From the NCBI GenBank assembly GCA_963758205.1, contig CAVWUM010000001.1, forward strand, positions 1-64,000: a stretch of 64,000 bases of DNA, in the 5' to 3' direction. This stretch comes from Owenweeksia sp963758205. GTDB lineage: Bacteria; Bacteroidota; Bacteroidia; Flavobacteriales; Schleiferiaceae. Positions 49,662 to 59,918 of the stretch are shown here, one piece after another. The notes below the pieces were generated by a model. The model worked only from the letters and a program-made list of their open reading frames with translations, was not told where the DNA came from and made no database searches. Position numbers and translations under genes: made by a program. Within the stretch, counting starts at the first letter, position 1. The number at the start of each line of letters is the position of its first letter.

Positions 49662-52600
49662 TTAGTTCTTCACCACTTTCATTACACTTACCTGGCCTCC
49701 AAGCTCAGTTACTGTAACCATGTAAACTCCCTGGGCCAGCCCATCCATGTTTACGAGTACTTCTTTTTCGGCATCGTGACTGGTTTCTTTTACAAGTTTG
49801 CCACTCAGGTCATGAACTTTAACCTCATTTATGGCAAGCTCACTGGATATAGTAAGTAAGTCCACTACAGGGTTGGGAAACATTACAATTCCATTGTTAA
49901 TGCTTGCCGTGGCACTTTTCCTTACCACATCACCGTCATTACAATTTATATCCATCCTAAAGGATAGTCCACCTTTGTCACTGGCCTTGCCCAGGTTTCT
50001 TACCGCAACTACTATCTCATTGGTACCTGTTGTAAGTAGTGAGTTAAGATTTGTAGCCGTTACAAAATCATAGGCATCGCCAGCCAGGTGGCCGTTGCTA
50101 ACCGCGCCATTGCTGTAGAATTTCACATCATGTGCAGGGAACTTGTAGTTTGATCTTCCAAAGCTGGAAATAAGTGCTACGCGCTGCCCATTGATGTAAA
50201 TATCAGCCTGGTCGTCAACTGTGGCCAATATTCTCACATCAAGATTTGAAGCATTAGATAGTAAAAACTCTTTACGCAAGTAGGTAATATCACTACCTGT
50301 TGTAATCACTTCGGTATTCTCAATATCATTGATGCTCACAAATCCGTAGGGCTGACCAAGCATTACAGGATCCGTAAATGTGCCTGTTGCAGGTAAGGCC
50401 GTAGCTCCATTCCACGTCCCACTAAAGTTTGATGGTGTAATAACTGTGCTCTGGCTCCAGCTTATATCACTAACCACACTTAAACAGGCCTGTGGGTTTT
50501 GACCTCCGTTGCAACCACTATCGGTTCTGATGCTAAGCATTGTGATTACCGTACTATCACAGCCATTGGCAGCAGTATAAACATCCGTGTAACTTCCTGC
50601 ACTTGTTTGATAATCACCGCCAACAAATAAACTGTCGCCCGGGCAAATGCTATCCTGAACAGTAATTGTTACGGCTGGCTTAATACTAAGTGTTGTATTA
50701 ACTATGCTATCACAACCATTTGCAGCATTAAAGATATCGGTGTAAACACCCGCAGTGGTTTGATAAGCACCGCCAAGTAGAATACTGTCGCCATCACAAA
50801 TCATAGCATTGGCAGCAACTGTAACATTTGGCTTAACAGTAACAGTGGTAGTTAATATACTATCACATCCGTTGGCGGCCATTAGTGTATCGTAATAGAT
50901 GCCGGCTGTGGTTTGAAAAGCTCCACCAATAAAAACGCTGTCACCCTGGCAAATCATTGTTGAAACACTGCCCATTGATCTTGGAAGCACAACCACTCTT
51001 CTGTAGTAGCATGCCTGGCATGGGCTATGAGGAATGAATTGGCACTCATCAACATAAGCCCCTGATTGTTTGTAGTACGTGCCATTTATGCGAACACTAT
51101 CGCCTTCGCAAATAGTGAATACCACGCTGAGTGTATCATTTATTCCGTCACGTATTAAATCCCTGGAAAGAACACTATCACAACCGTTAGAAGCGGTTAA
51201 TGTGTCATAGTAGGTTCCGGAGGCAAAACGCTGCACGCCAAAAACAAAGGCTACATCATTATTACATACAAATACTGGCGGGAAAATATGGGTGCTATAG
51301 GTCTGTTTAATGCTCAGCATTACCGATAATACTGAATCACATCCATTCGTATTTTGAAGGGTATCATAATATGTACCGGCAGCACTTTGGTATTTATTGA
51401 AGATCAAGAGGCTATCTCCATCGCAAACTGATACTGCAGGCAATGGTGTAATACTTCCGGCATCATATACCTTTATTGTGGTTACCACGGAGTCGCAGCC
51501 ATCATTACCCTGTAAGGTTACCGAGCTCATCCCGGCCATGTTTGCATCGCAGGTAACCATAGTAATAGTGGTAGAATCTGTAGTGGGGCAGGGAGTTGCA
51601 ACGTACACTACGGTATCGATATGTGTACTGTCGCAACCAAACTGGTTGGTAAATGAGTTGCTGAATATTCCGGCTTGTCCGGGGTCGCTGGTAGTGGTGG
51701 TGGTACCTGTAACATGTGTTGGGTTAATAGAAACCGTTACCACTGAAATACTATCACAACCATTTACTATGATGGTGGTATCAGTATAAACACCAGCAGT
51801 AAACCTGTACATGCCTCCTACTAAAATGCTGTCACCATCACAAATAGCTTCATTAATATTACTTGTAGTGTAAATGCCTTCATCAATATTACCATCGCAA
51901 TTGTTGTCCAGCCCATCGCAAATTTCTATAGCGTTGGGGTTTACATTGGGATTGTTGTCGTCACAATCATCGGCCATAGCGATGTAACCGGGGGGTGGCC
52001 CCGTACAGGAGTAAATTGAAGAATCGGGATCACCAAAGTTGTCATTATCGGCATCTTTGTAGAAGGTACCGTTTACCACATCAAATCGTATATCATAACC
52101 TATACATGATAATGCACTACTGAAGGATACATAAAAGGTATCAAGCGGTGGACAATCCAAACTGAAAGTGTCTGTAACCAGGGAATCATTGGGCACAGAG
52201 TTTAGATACTGTTTTAGCCCTATCGGGTTTCTATTCTCATCATATAGCCTTACCTGATAAACTCCATTTTGGTTGATTGGGTCACCTGTTCTTTTGAAAT
52301 TGTAGATCAGATCAATTTCGCTGTAGCCCGAATTATAGAAGGCGAAGAAATCAATCCCGTCAACTCCGTTTCCAAAATGACCGGTTGCACCATAAGTGGT
52401 ATCAAGCAAATTAATTAGCTGGGCCTCTGCAAGAGAATTATTGGGCTCTTCATCGGTACCACCACTGGCAGGTGTAAATTCCGTTGTAATTCTATAATCA
52501 AAGCAACCTGAGAGGGCGTGCATCTGGAAATAGAACGTATCCTTGGCCAGACAGTATTGGGTAATAGAAACGCTGTAGAGGGAATCAGACTGGCGGTTGG

Positions 52601-54872
52601 CGTAGCTGCTAAACTGACGCTGACCTCTATCTGAAGAATAGAGGTAGTGGAAAAGGTCTGCTCCGTTATCTCCGGAATTGGAGCGGTACTCAAGGTTTAA
52701 AGTAACAGTACCATCATCGGGAAGCACAAACAGGAAATAGTCTCTAAGATCACCATTAGCTCCTTGATAACCCACGTGGCCTGTTACCGTATCACCAATT
52801 GACTGTGGCTGGGCCTCGGCAAAGCTATTATTGGGTTCTATATCATTGGCAAAGCCCGGTGGTATAATATCATACTCAAAATTATAGACGTGACATCCGG
52901 AACCTGTTAAGTTTAAAAACTCAAAATAAATGGTATCGGCAGCCCGGCAGTACACCATTATGCTATCAGTATAGGTGCTGTCGGCTAAAAGATTACTACG
53001 AGAGAAAAAACCGATTTGGCCAAAAGCCTCATTAAGCACCCGCACTCGTATGTCAGTAGTGTTTGCTCCATTGGTAGCGGTATAGGAGAACTTAAGCTTT
53101 ACCGTACCATCCTGCTGCAGATCTGTTATATAATAGTCGTATATATCCTGGGCAATGGACACGTACCCCAATCGTCCATCGTAATTTACATCTTCAACAA
53201 TGGCCACCGCCTGGCTGGTGTTGTCATTGGGCTCGGCATCATTTGGTCCATGAATAATTTGTTTGTATTCAAAATCATAAACATAGCAACCGGAGCCAAC
53301 AAAATTGTAAAACTCAAAATACACCGTATCTGCTGCGCGGCAATGCACTACAACACTATCTGTGTAGGTAGTATCCAGATCAAGGTTGTTTCTGGAGAAT
53401 ATACCTATCTGACCACCATCTTTGTTCAAAACTCTAACTCGCATATCCAAAGAATTTGCACCGGTACAGGAGGTATAGTTAAACTTCAGCACAAGGGTAC
53501 CATCATCGGGTAATACGGTATAATAATTATCAGTAAGATCCTGAGCAATGGACACATTTCCGAGGCGCCCCTGGTAGTTATTATTTTCAAACACCTCTGA
53601 TGCATCAGCAAGAACATCGTTTGGTTCGGGATCGTTGGGGCCATGTACAATTTGTCTGTATTCAAAATCGTAAACATCACAGCCGGAACCTACAAAATTG
53701 TAAAACTCAAAATACACCGTATCTGCAGCTCGGCAATAAACCACAACACTATCCGTATAGGTGGTATCCAGCTCCAGGTTGTTTCTGGAGAAATTACCTA
53801 GTTCACCTGCATTTTTATTCAATACCCTCACGCGCATATCAGTAGAGTTAATCCCTGCCTGAGCCGTGTAATTGAATTTCAGTACCAGGGTGCCATCATC
53901 GGGTAAAATGGTGTAGTAGTTATCTATCACATCCTGGGCTATAGAAACATTTCCCAGACGCCCCTGATAGTTGTTGTTTTCAAACACTTCAGATGCAGTG
54001 GTAAGGTTGTCGTTTGGTTCGGGATCGTTAGGACCATGAACCGTTTGCGTATATTCAAAGTCATAGGCATAGCATCCGGAGTTTACGAAATTGTAAAACT
54101 CAAAATATACTGTATCTGCAGCCCGGCAATAAACTATTACGCTATCGGTAAAGGTTACACCTGGTGCCAGGTTATTTCTGTCGAAATAACCTATTTGACC
54201 TCCATTTTTATTAAGAACACGTACCCGCATGTCCGTAGTGGCCTGATCGGTGTAAGCCGTGTAGTTAAATTTTAATGTTAACGTTCCGTCATCGGGTAGT
54301 ACTGTCATAAAATAATCCGCAAGGTCCGGTGAGGTAGAAGTATAACCCAACCTGCCCGGGTAGTTCACACCCTCAAATACTTCAGCAGAGGTTGCAGTCA
54401 TATCATTGGGTTCCGGGTCGTTAGGCCCGGGCACATCCAGGCTGTAACTGGCATCATAGCTCATAGAACCTGATCCGGTGAAAATAAAAAATCTGAAATA
54501 AATAGTATCAGCTGCACGGCAATACACCATAATGCTATCGGTGTAGCTGGTTCCATTTGGCAGGTTATTGCGCGAAAATGTACCGATTTGTGTACCTACC
54601 TTGTTGTAAACGGTAACAAGCATATCCGTTCCATTACCGGGGTCTGTACCCTGGTAATTGAATTTGAGCTTTACGGTTCCGTCATCTGGTAATACGGTGT
54701 AGAAGTAATCGGTTAGGTCTGATGCGTTTAAACTGCCCGAAAAAGTAGCCATCTCGGTAGAGATGTCGGCATCAGCGAGGGTATTATTCGGTTCGGTTTC
54801 GGGTTGCGCATAACTCACAAAGCTGAGCAGCATAAAAGCTCCACAAAGGAGCATGGGGTAAAATCGTTTCAT
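49662..54872 (-). CDS. 1,736-residue T9SS surface protein with seven PPC-like repeats and Cys-Gly-Cys-type modules
   Basis: Signal peptide (to about residue 22). Seven units of about 110-135 residues follow, each starting EPNN or EPND and containing DYF/YYT-x-LPDDGTVxLKFNY, pre-peptidase-C-like beta domains. At about 930-990 a MopE-like metal-binding stretch has DADNDNFGD, DDCDDNNPNVNP and ICDGLDNNCDGNIDEG. Then nine modules of about 50 residues, most as CxGDSxxxGGxY..AGxYxDT....GCDS, with possible disulfides. A lectin-like beta domain (about 1500-1650) precedes the T9SS type A tail (MFPNPVVDLLTIS, QGVYMVTV, MKVVKN). Likely exposed adhesin or structural protein. Five consecutive PPC units are very alike, signs of recent duplication. 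Confidence 0.9.
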   Translation of the reverse strand: MKRFYPMLLCGAFMLLSFVSYAQPETEPNNTLADADISTEMATFSGSLNASDLTDYFYTVLPDDGTVKLKFNYQGTDPGNGTDMLVTVYNKVGTQIGTFSRNNLPNGTSYTDSIMVYCRAADTIYFRFFIFTGSGSMSYDASYSLDVPGPNDPEPNDMTATSAEVFEGVNYPGRLGYTSTSPDLADYFMTVLPDDGTLTLKFNYTAYTDQATTDMRVRVLNKNGGQIGYFDRNNLAPGVTFTDSVIVYCRAADTVYFEFYNFVNSGCYAYDFEYTQTVHGPNDPEPNDNLTTASEVFENNNYQGRLGNVSIAQDVIDNYYTILPDDGTLVLKFNYTAQAGINSTDMRVRVLNKNAGELGNFSRNNLELDTTYTDSVVVYCRAADTVYFEFYNFVGSGCDVYDFEYRQIVHGPNDPEPNDVLADASEVFENNNYQGRLGNVSIAQDLTDNYYTVLPDDGTLVLKFNYTSCTGANSLDMRVRVLNKDGGQIGIFSRNNLDLDTTYTDSVVVHCRAADTVYFEFYNFVGSGCYVYDFEYKQIIHGPNDAEPNDNTSQAVAIVEDVNYDGRLGYVSIAQDIYDYYITDLQQDGTVKLKFSYTATNGANTTDIRVRVLNEAFGQIGFFSRSNLLADSTYTDSIMVYCRAADTIYFEFLNLTGSGCHVYNFEYDIIPPGFANDIEPNNSFAEAQPQSIGDTVTGHVGYQGANGDLRDYFLFVLPDDGTVTLNLEYRSNSGDNGADLFHYLYSSDRGQRQFSSYANRQSDSLYSVSITQYCLAKDTFYFQMHALSGCFDYRITTEFTPASGGTDEEPNNSLAEAQLINLLDTTYGATGHFGNGVDGIDFFAFYNSGYSEIDLIYNFKRTGDPINQNGVYQVRLYDENRNPIGLKQYLNSVPNDSLVTDTFSLDCPPLDTFYVSFSSALSCIGYDIRFDVVNGTFYKDADNDNFGDPDSSIYSCTGPPPGYIAMADDCDDNNPNVNPNAIEICDGLDNNCDGNIDEGIYTTSNINEAICDGDSILVGGMYRFTAGVYTDTTIIVNGCDSISVVTVSINPTHVTGTTTTTSDPGQAGIFSNSFTNQFGCDSTHIDTVVYVATPCPTTDSTTITMVTCDANMAGMSSVTLQGNDGCDSVVTTIKVYDAGSITPLPAVSVCDGDSLLIFNKYQSAAGTYYDTLQNTNGCDSVLSVMLSIKQTYSTHIFPPVFVCNNDVAFVFGVQRFASGTYYDTLTASNGCDSVLSRDLIRDGINDTLSVVFTICEGDSVRINGTYYKQSGAYVDECQFIPHSPCQACYYRRVVVLPRSMGSVSTMICQGDSVFIGGAFQTTAGIYYDTLMAANGCDSILTTTVTVKPNVTVAANAMICDGDSILLGGAYQTTAGVYTDIFNAANGCDSIVNTTLSIKPAVTITVQDSICPGDSLFVGGDYQTSAGSYTDVYTAANGCDSTVITMLSIRTDSGCNGGQNPQACLSVVSDISWSQSTVITPSNFSGTWNGATALPATGTFTDPVMLGQPYGFVSINDIENTEVITTGSDITYLRKEFLLSNASNLDVRILATVDDQADIYINGQRVALISSFGRSNYKFPAHDVKFYSNGAVSNGHLAGDAYDFVTATNLNSLLTTGTNEIVVAVRNLGKASDKGGLSFRMDINCNDGDVVRKSATASINNGIVMFPNPVVDLLTISSELAINEVKVHDLSGKLVKETSHDAEKEVLVNMDGLAQGVYMVTVTELGGQVSVMKVVKN

Positions 54873-55123
54873 AAGAAATCAGGTTATGGGGTTAATACTT
54901 TCCTAGCCTTGGTGTACACTAGTTTTTAGGTACGAAAGGTAAGGTAATGCCGTCTTTATAAAAAGACGGTGTTTAAATATACGACATTGTACGTATGTCC
55001 GTTACGGTATCACATTTTTGCGTTGATTCTGTTGAATCTTCAAAACTCTTTAATCCTCGTTTGAGGGTAATTTATGAGCTGATAGATGTGGTCTTCAAAA
55101 TTCCTTCAGCACCCAAAAACGCG

Positions 55124-55131
55124 TACCTTTG
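55124..55131 (+). promoter_or_regulatory. -7 promoter element for purF
   Basis: TACCTTTG fits TAnnTTTG; start of transcription near 55137 leaves a 20-base leader to the ATG at 55159 and rules out the upstream in-frame codon at 55129, which lies inside the element. Confidence 0.5.
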
Positions 55132-55158
55132 TCCGCTCATTTTGAAGGGTGGTATTTC

Positions 55159-57057
55159 ATGAGCGATGCAATAAAACATGAGTGCGGTATAGCACTGGTA
55201 AGGCTTAAAAAGCCTTTGGAATTTTACCTTCAGAAGTATGGTACAGCTCTGTATGGAGTTAACAAAATGTACCTGCTTATGGAGAAGCAACATAACCGCG
55301 GGCAGGATGGTGCCGGCCTGGCGAACATCAAGCTAGATATGCCACCTGGAAGCCGGTACATAAGTCGCTACCGTTCTAATGACAAAACCCCCATTCAGGA
55401 TCTTTTTGCAAGGGTTAATGGCCGAATAAATGATACGGTAGGCAGTGATCGTGAAAAACTACTGGATGCGGATTGGTTAAAGGAGAATGTGCCTTTTGTA
55501 GGTGAGCTTTACCTGGGCCACTTGAGATATGGAACCTATGGCGGAAATTCCATTGAACAGTGTCATCCTTTTTTGCGACAAAACAATTGGGTAACCCGTA
55601 ATCTCATATTGGCCGGTAATTTTAACATGACCAATGTAGATGAGCTCTTCACTCAATTGGTGGATATCGGCCAGCATCCTAAAGAAAAGGCGGATACCGT
55701 AACTATACTTGAAAAAATCGGGCACTTTTTGGATGAGCAAAATGAAAAGCTTTATCGCAAATACAAAAAGGAGGGTATTTCAAAAAGAGATGCCACGGCC
55801 CGCATTTCAGAGGATATCAACATTAAAAAGATATTGCGCAAGAGCGCCAAAAAGTGGGATGGAGGTTATGCAATGGCAGGCCTCTTTGGGCATGGAGACG
55901 CATTTGTACTTCGCGATCCATCCGGTATTCGCCCTGCTTATTTTTATGATGATGATGAGATTTCTGTAGTAGCTTCTGAGCGACCGGTTATCCAAACGGC
56001 TTTTAATGTACCGTTTGAGGAAATTAAAGAGGTAACTCCGGGCCACGCCCTTATTATTAAAAAGAATGGCACGGCCACTTTAGAGCAAATAAGGGAACCG
56101 CTGGAGCGCAAGGCCTGCTCGTTTGAGCGTATCTACTTTTCCCGTGGAAACGATGCCGATATATACCGCGAACGCATTGAGCTTGGAAACAGGGTTTGCC
56201 CCGCCATACTCAAGGAGGTGGATTATGACCTGAAGCACACGGTGTTTTCCTTTATTCCTAATACGGCCGAAATATCTTTTTATGGGATGGTAAAGGGAAT
56301 GGAAACGTACCTGAACAAGGTAAAGCACGATAAGATATTTAAGCACGAAGGCAAGCTGGAATCTGATAAACTTAACGAATTGCTAAGCATTCGGCCCAGG
56401 GTTGAAAAATCCATTTGGAAAGATGTGAAGATGCGCACCTTTATCACCGAAGATAGCAGCCGTGATGACCTGGTTTCACACGTATATGATATTACCTACG
56501 AAACGGTGAAAAAGGAGGATAACCTGGTAGTGATAGATGATAGTATCGTTCGTGGTACCACGCTGCGTCAAAGTATTCTTAAAATCCTGGACCGCCTTAA
56601 TCCTAAAAAGATTGTTGTGGTATCATCGGCCCCGCAAATACGCTACCCCGATTGCTATGGTATTGATATGGCCAAGCTGGGTGATTTTATTGCCTTTAGA
56701 GCGGCAATTGCCTTGCTAAAAGAAAGCGGCTTGGATAATGTGATTGATAGCGTTTATGAGCGTTGTGTAGCCCAAAAGCACTTGCCGGATGCACAGATCC
56801 AAAATTTTGTTAAGGATATTTATGCACCATTTTCTGCAGAGCAGATTAGTGATAAGATTTCACAGTTGCTTACGCCAAAGGAGGTAAAAGCTGAGGTGAA
56901 AATTATTTACCAAACTATAGAAGATTTACATGCTTCATGCCCTAATAATACTGGCGATTGGTACTTTACCGGCAACTTCCCAACCCCTGGTGGTATGCGG
57001 GTTGTAAACCGCGCTTTCCTTAATTTTTATGAAGGAAAGAATGTGAGGGCCTATTAA
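55159..57057 (+). CDS. purF: Amidophosphoribosyltransferase (PurF), long form
   Basis: 632 residues from the ATG at 55159. The N-terminal Ntn glutaminase domain has Cys9 (KHECGIALVR) as likely nucleophile after processing. HNRGQDGAG, GHLRYGTYGG and the ILAGNFNMTN block follow. The PRPP-binding loop VVIDDSIVRGTTLRQ is near residue 460. The protein is about 130-150 residues longer than E. coli PurF, with an insert around 170-235 (HPKEKADTVTILEKIGHFLDEQN) and an extended C-terminus. This long form is known in Bacteroidota. Role: first committed step of purine synthesis, phosphoribosylamine from PRPP and glutamine. No other pur gene is adjacent. Confidence 0.88.
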   Translation: MSDAIKHECGIALVRLKKPLEFYLQKYGTALYGVNKMYLLMEKQHNRGQDGAGLANIKLDMPPGSRYISRYRSNDKTPIQDLFARVNGRINDTVGSDREKLLDADWLKENVPFVGELYLGHLRYGTYGGNSIEQCHPFLRQNNWVTRNLILAGNFNMTNVDELFTQLVDIGQHPKEKADTVTILEKIGHFLDEQNEKLYRKYKKEGISKRDATARISEDINIKKILRKSAKKWDGGYAMAGLFGHGDAFVLRDPSGIRPAYFYDDDEISVVASERPVIQTAFNVPFEEIKEVTPGHALIIKKNGTATLEQIREPLERKACSFERIYFSRGNDADIYRERIELGNRVCPAILKEVDYDLKHTVFSFIPNTAEISFYGMVKGMETYLNKVKHDKIFKHEGKLESDKLNELLSIRPRVEKSIWKDVKMRTFITEDSSRDDLVSHVYDITYETVKKEDNLVVIDDSIVRGTTLRQSILKILDRLNPKKIVVVSSAPQIRYPDCYGIDMAKLGDFIAFRAAIALLKESGLDNVIDSVYERCVAQKHLPDAQIQNFVKDIYAPFSAEQISDKISQLLTPKEVKAEVKIIYQTIEDLHASCPNNTGDWYFTGNFPTPGGMRVVNRAFLNFYEGKNVRAY

Positions 57058-57080
57058 AATCTTTATAATAATATTTCTTT

Positions 57081-57118
57081 ACCCGCCCCGGCTTTGCTGG
57101 TGCGGGTTTTCTTTTTTT
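57081..57118 (+). terminator. Terminator after purF
   Basis: ACCCGC pairs with GCGGGT around an inner CCGGC/GCTGG hairpin, then TTTCTTTTTTT. Confidence 0.85.
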
Positions 57119-57308
57119 ATCAAGAATTTTCAATGAAAAAATCCTTTTAAAAAAATCAACACTCCAAACCTTTGCCCTCATTAAGATGAGGTGGGTTGTT
57201 AACAGTGGTCGGTTTATGACCTCTTACATATCCTGACAAAAATCACCGAGAGGGTCGTTAATTTCATAGTCCTTTATTTGAAATTTTTAACCCCAAAGCC
57301 ACCGCGAT

Positions 57309-59864
57309 ATGAAGATGGAAACCATGGAAACGACCGACCGACTAGCCTACACCTACGAAGAAGCATTAGCAGCCGCTACCAAATATTTTGAGGGCGATGA
57401 ACTGGCCGCAGGCGTGTGGCTCAGCAAGTATGCACTCAAAGACTCATTTGGGAATATTTTTGAAACTACCCCGGCCGATATGCATCAGCGCATGGCCAGC
57501 GAAATTGCCCGTATTGAAAGCAGATATCCTAACCCAATGAGCACCGAAGACGTGTTTAAGGTGCTGGATAGGTTTAAGTACATCGTACCACAAGGTGGGC
57601 CTATGACGGGCATCGGAAACGAGTTTCAGGTGGCCTCACTTTCCAATTGCTTTGTAATAGGTAACCAGGGTAATAGCGACTCTTATGGCGGTGTTATGAA
57701 GGTGGACGAAGAACAGGTACAGTTAATGAAGCGCAGGGGTGGTGTTGGTCATGATCTTTCACACATCCGGCCGAAAGGCTCACCGGTAAAAAACTCGGCA
57801 CTTACCTCTACCGGAGTGGTGCCCTTTATGGAGCGCTACAGCAACTCCACCCGCGAGGTAGCGCAGGATGGCCGCAGGGGAGCGCTTATGCTGAGCATTT
57901 CAATTGACCATCCGGATTCGGAGTCCTTTATAGATGCTAAGCTGGATGGCACTAAAGTTACCGGGGCTAATGTTTCAGTAAGGATAACGGACGGCTTTAT
58001 GAAAGCCGCCCTGGCTGGTGAAAAGTACACTCAGAAATTTCCGGTAGGATCAGCTAATCCAACGGTTACAAAAGAAGTGGATGCGGCAGCTCTTTGGAAA
58101 AAAATAGTACACAATGCCTGGGCGTCTGCCGAGCCGGGTATTTTGTTTTGGGATACCATCACTCGCGAGTCAGTACCCGATTGCTATAGCGACCTTGGTT
58201 TTAAAACCGTTTCTACCAACCCTTGCGGGGAAATACCCCTTTGCCCGTATGACAGTTGCCGCCTTTTAGCCATAAACCTGTTTAGTTATGTAGATCATCC
58301 TTTTACCAAAGAGGCGCTATTTGACTTTGACAAGTTTAAAGCCCATGCCCACATTGCACAGCGTATTGCAGATGATATTATAGATCTTGAACTGGAGAAG
58401 ATTGACGCTATAATGGCCAAAATTGAGGCTGATCCTGAAGATGCGGAGACCAAGGGTACCGAGAAAAAGCTATGGGAGAAAATTCGTGAAAAGTGCATAC
58501 AGGGCCGCAGAACCGGTATAGGTATTACTGCCGAAGGTGATATGCTGGCCGCTTTAGGTATTCGTTATGGTTCTGAAGAATCCATTGCCTTTTCAGAAGA
58601 AGTACACAAAACCCTGGCTATTGAAACTTACCGCAGCTCTATGGAGTTGGCTAAGGAGCGTGGCACTTTTACCATTTACGATGCAGAGCGCGAAAAGAAC
58701 AATCCTTTTTTACTGCGTATTAAGGAAAATGACAGCCAACTGTGGGAAGATATCAAAACCCATGGTAGAAGAAATATTGCGTTGCTTACCATTGCCCCAA
58801 CCGGCACTACCAGCCTTATGACACAAACCAGCTCAGGCATTGAGCCGGTGTTTATGGTTTCGTATAAAAGGCGAAAAAAGATAAACCCCAATGATAAAAA
58901 CACCCGCACCGATTTTGTGGATGATTTGGGCGATCACTGGCAGGAGTTTCACGTTTTCCATCACCAGTTTGCTAATTGGCTTAAAGCCAATGATTATGAC
59001 CTTAAAGAGGTGGAAACAATGGATGAGGCGGCTCTACAGGAAATTATTGCCAATTCTCCTTATGCCGGGGCTACCGCGCGCGATGTGGACTGGGTAAATA
59101 AGGTAAATCTACAGGGTAAGGTGCAGCAATGGGTGGATCATTCAATTAGTGTAACTGTAAATGTACCTGAGGATATATCTGAAGAAAAAGTGGGCGAAAT
59201 ATACCGTACAGGCTGGGAGAGTGGTTGTAAGGGAATTACGGTGTACCGCGAAGGGAGCCGTTCCGGTGTGCTGGTATCCAATGATGATAAGAAGAAGAAA
59301 GAGGAGATAATTGCAGAGCACAAAGCCCCCGCCAGGCCAAAAGTATTGGAGGCTACGGTGGTAAGATTTAATAATAATGAGGAGAGGTGGATAGCCGTTA
59401 TCGGTTTACTTAACGACCGCCCGTATGAAATATTTACCGGCCGAGCCGAAGACGCTTTTCACCTGCCGCACTGGTGCAAAAGTGGACTGGTAATTAAAAA
59501 CAAGGATGAGCATGGCAATAGCCGTTACGACTTTCAGTATAAGGATAAGGACGATTACAAGATTACAATCGAGGCGCTGTCGCGCTCATTTAACCCTGAG
59601 TTTTGGAATTACGCCAAACTGATAAGCGGTGTATTGCGCCATGGTATGCCATTATTGGATGTGGTGCATATGGTGGATAATCTTCACCTGAGCGATGACT
59701 CACTTAATACCTGGAAAAACGGGGTTATTCGTGGCTTAAAAAGCTTTATACCATCAGGTACTAAGGCGTTGGATAGCATTTGTAAGGATTGTGGCGAAGA
59801 CTCGGTAGTGTATGAAGAAGGTTGCCTAATCTGTAAAAGCTGTGGAAACAGTAAGTGCGGGTAG
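57309..59864 (+). CDS. nrdJ: Adenosylcobalamin-dependent (class II) ribonucleotide reductase
   Basis: 851 residues. Catalytic-core motifs: SNCFVIGNQGNSDSYGG (cysteine of the redox pair), RRGGVGHDLSHIRPKGSPV, STNPCGEIPLCPYDSCRL (thiyl Cys region) and TIAPTGTTSLM. It ends in a zinc-ribbon-like tail CKDCGEDSVVYEEGCLICKSCGNSKCG, which holds the C-terminal reducing cysteines. Length and tail match class II enzymes of the NrdJ-type with vitamin B12 cofactor; no NrdB radical-protein gene lies beside it. Reduces ribonucleotides for DNA synthesis without oxygen dependence. The 250-base leader shows no B12-box (GCCACTG) that I can see. Confidence 0.9.
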   Translation: MKMETMETTDRLAYTYEEALAAATKYFEGDELAAGVWLSKYALKDSFGNIFETTPADMHQRMASEIARIESRYPNPMSTEDVFKVLDRFKYIVPQGGPMTGIGNEFQVASLSNCFVIGNQGNSDSYGGVMKVDEEQVQLMKRRGGVGHDLSHIRPKGSPVKNSALTSTGVVPFMERYSNSTREVAQDGRRGALMLSISIDHPDSESFIDAKLDGTKVTGANVSVRITDGFMKAALAGEKYTQKFPVGSANPTVTKEVDAAALWKKIVHNAWASAEPGILFWDTITRESVPDCYSDLGFKTVSTNPCGEIPLCPYDSCRLLAINLFSYVDHPFTKEALFDFDKFKAHAHIAQRIADDIIDLELEKIDAIMAKIEADPEDAETKGTEKKLWEKIREKCIQGRRTGIGITAEGDMLAALGIRYGSEESIAFSEEVHKTLAIETYRSSMELAKERGTFTIYDAEREKNNPFLLRIKENDSQLWEDIKTHGRRNIALLTIAPTGTTSLMTQTSSGIEPVFMVSYKRRKKINPNDKNTRTDFVDDLGDHWQEFHVFHHQFANWLKANDYDLKEVETMDEAALQEIIANSPYAGATARDVDWVNKVNLQGKVQQWVDHSISVTVNVPEDISEEKVGEIYRTGWESGCKGITVYREGSRSGVLVSNDDKKKKEEIIAEHKAPARPKVLEATVVRFNNNEERWIAVIGLLNDRPYEIFTGRAEDAFHLPHWCKSGLVIKNKDEHGNSRYDFQYKDKDDYKITIEALSRSFNPEFWNYAKLISGVLRHGMPLLDVVHMVDNLHLSDDSLNTWKNGVIRGLKSFIPSGTKALDSICKDCGEDSVVYEEGCLICKSCGNSKCG

Positions 59865-59881
59865 TGGCTTAATACTTGATT

Positions 59882-59916
59882 GCCCGGGGATAACGAAATA
59901 TTTTCCCGGGCTTATT
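59882..59916 (+). terminator. Terminator after nrdJ
   Basis: GCCCGGG pairs with CCCGGGC around a 15-base A/T-rich loop, followed by TTATTTTA. It directly abuts the ATG of the next gene at 59919. Confidence 0.7.
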
Positions 59917-59918
59917 TT

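Noticed and set aside
49662..54872. Regularly spaced similar stretches of DNA that could suggest a CRISPR array or tandem DNA repeats
   Set aside because: They lie in frame in one long open reading frame with a period above 150 bases and code for repeated protein domains; spacers are not unique short sequences.
57119..57308. Cobalamin riboswitch or NrdR box upstream of the class II reductase
   Set aside because: No GCCACTG-type B12 box and no ACACWATATNTTGT-like NrdR box could be found by eye.
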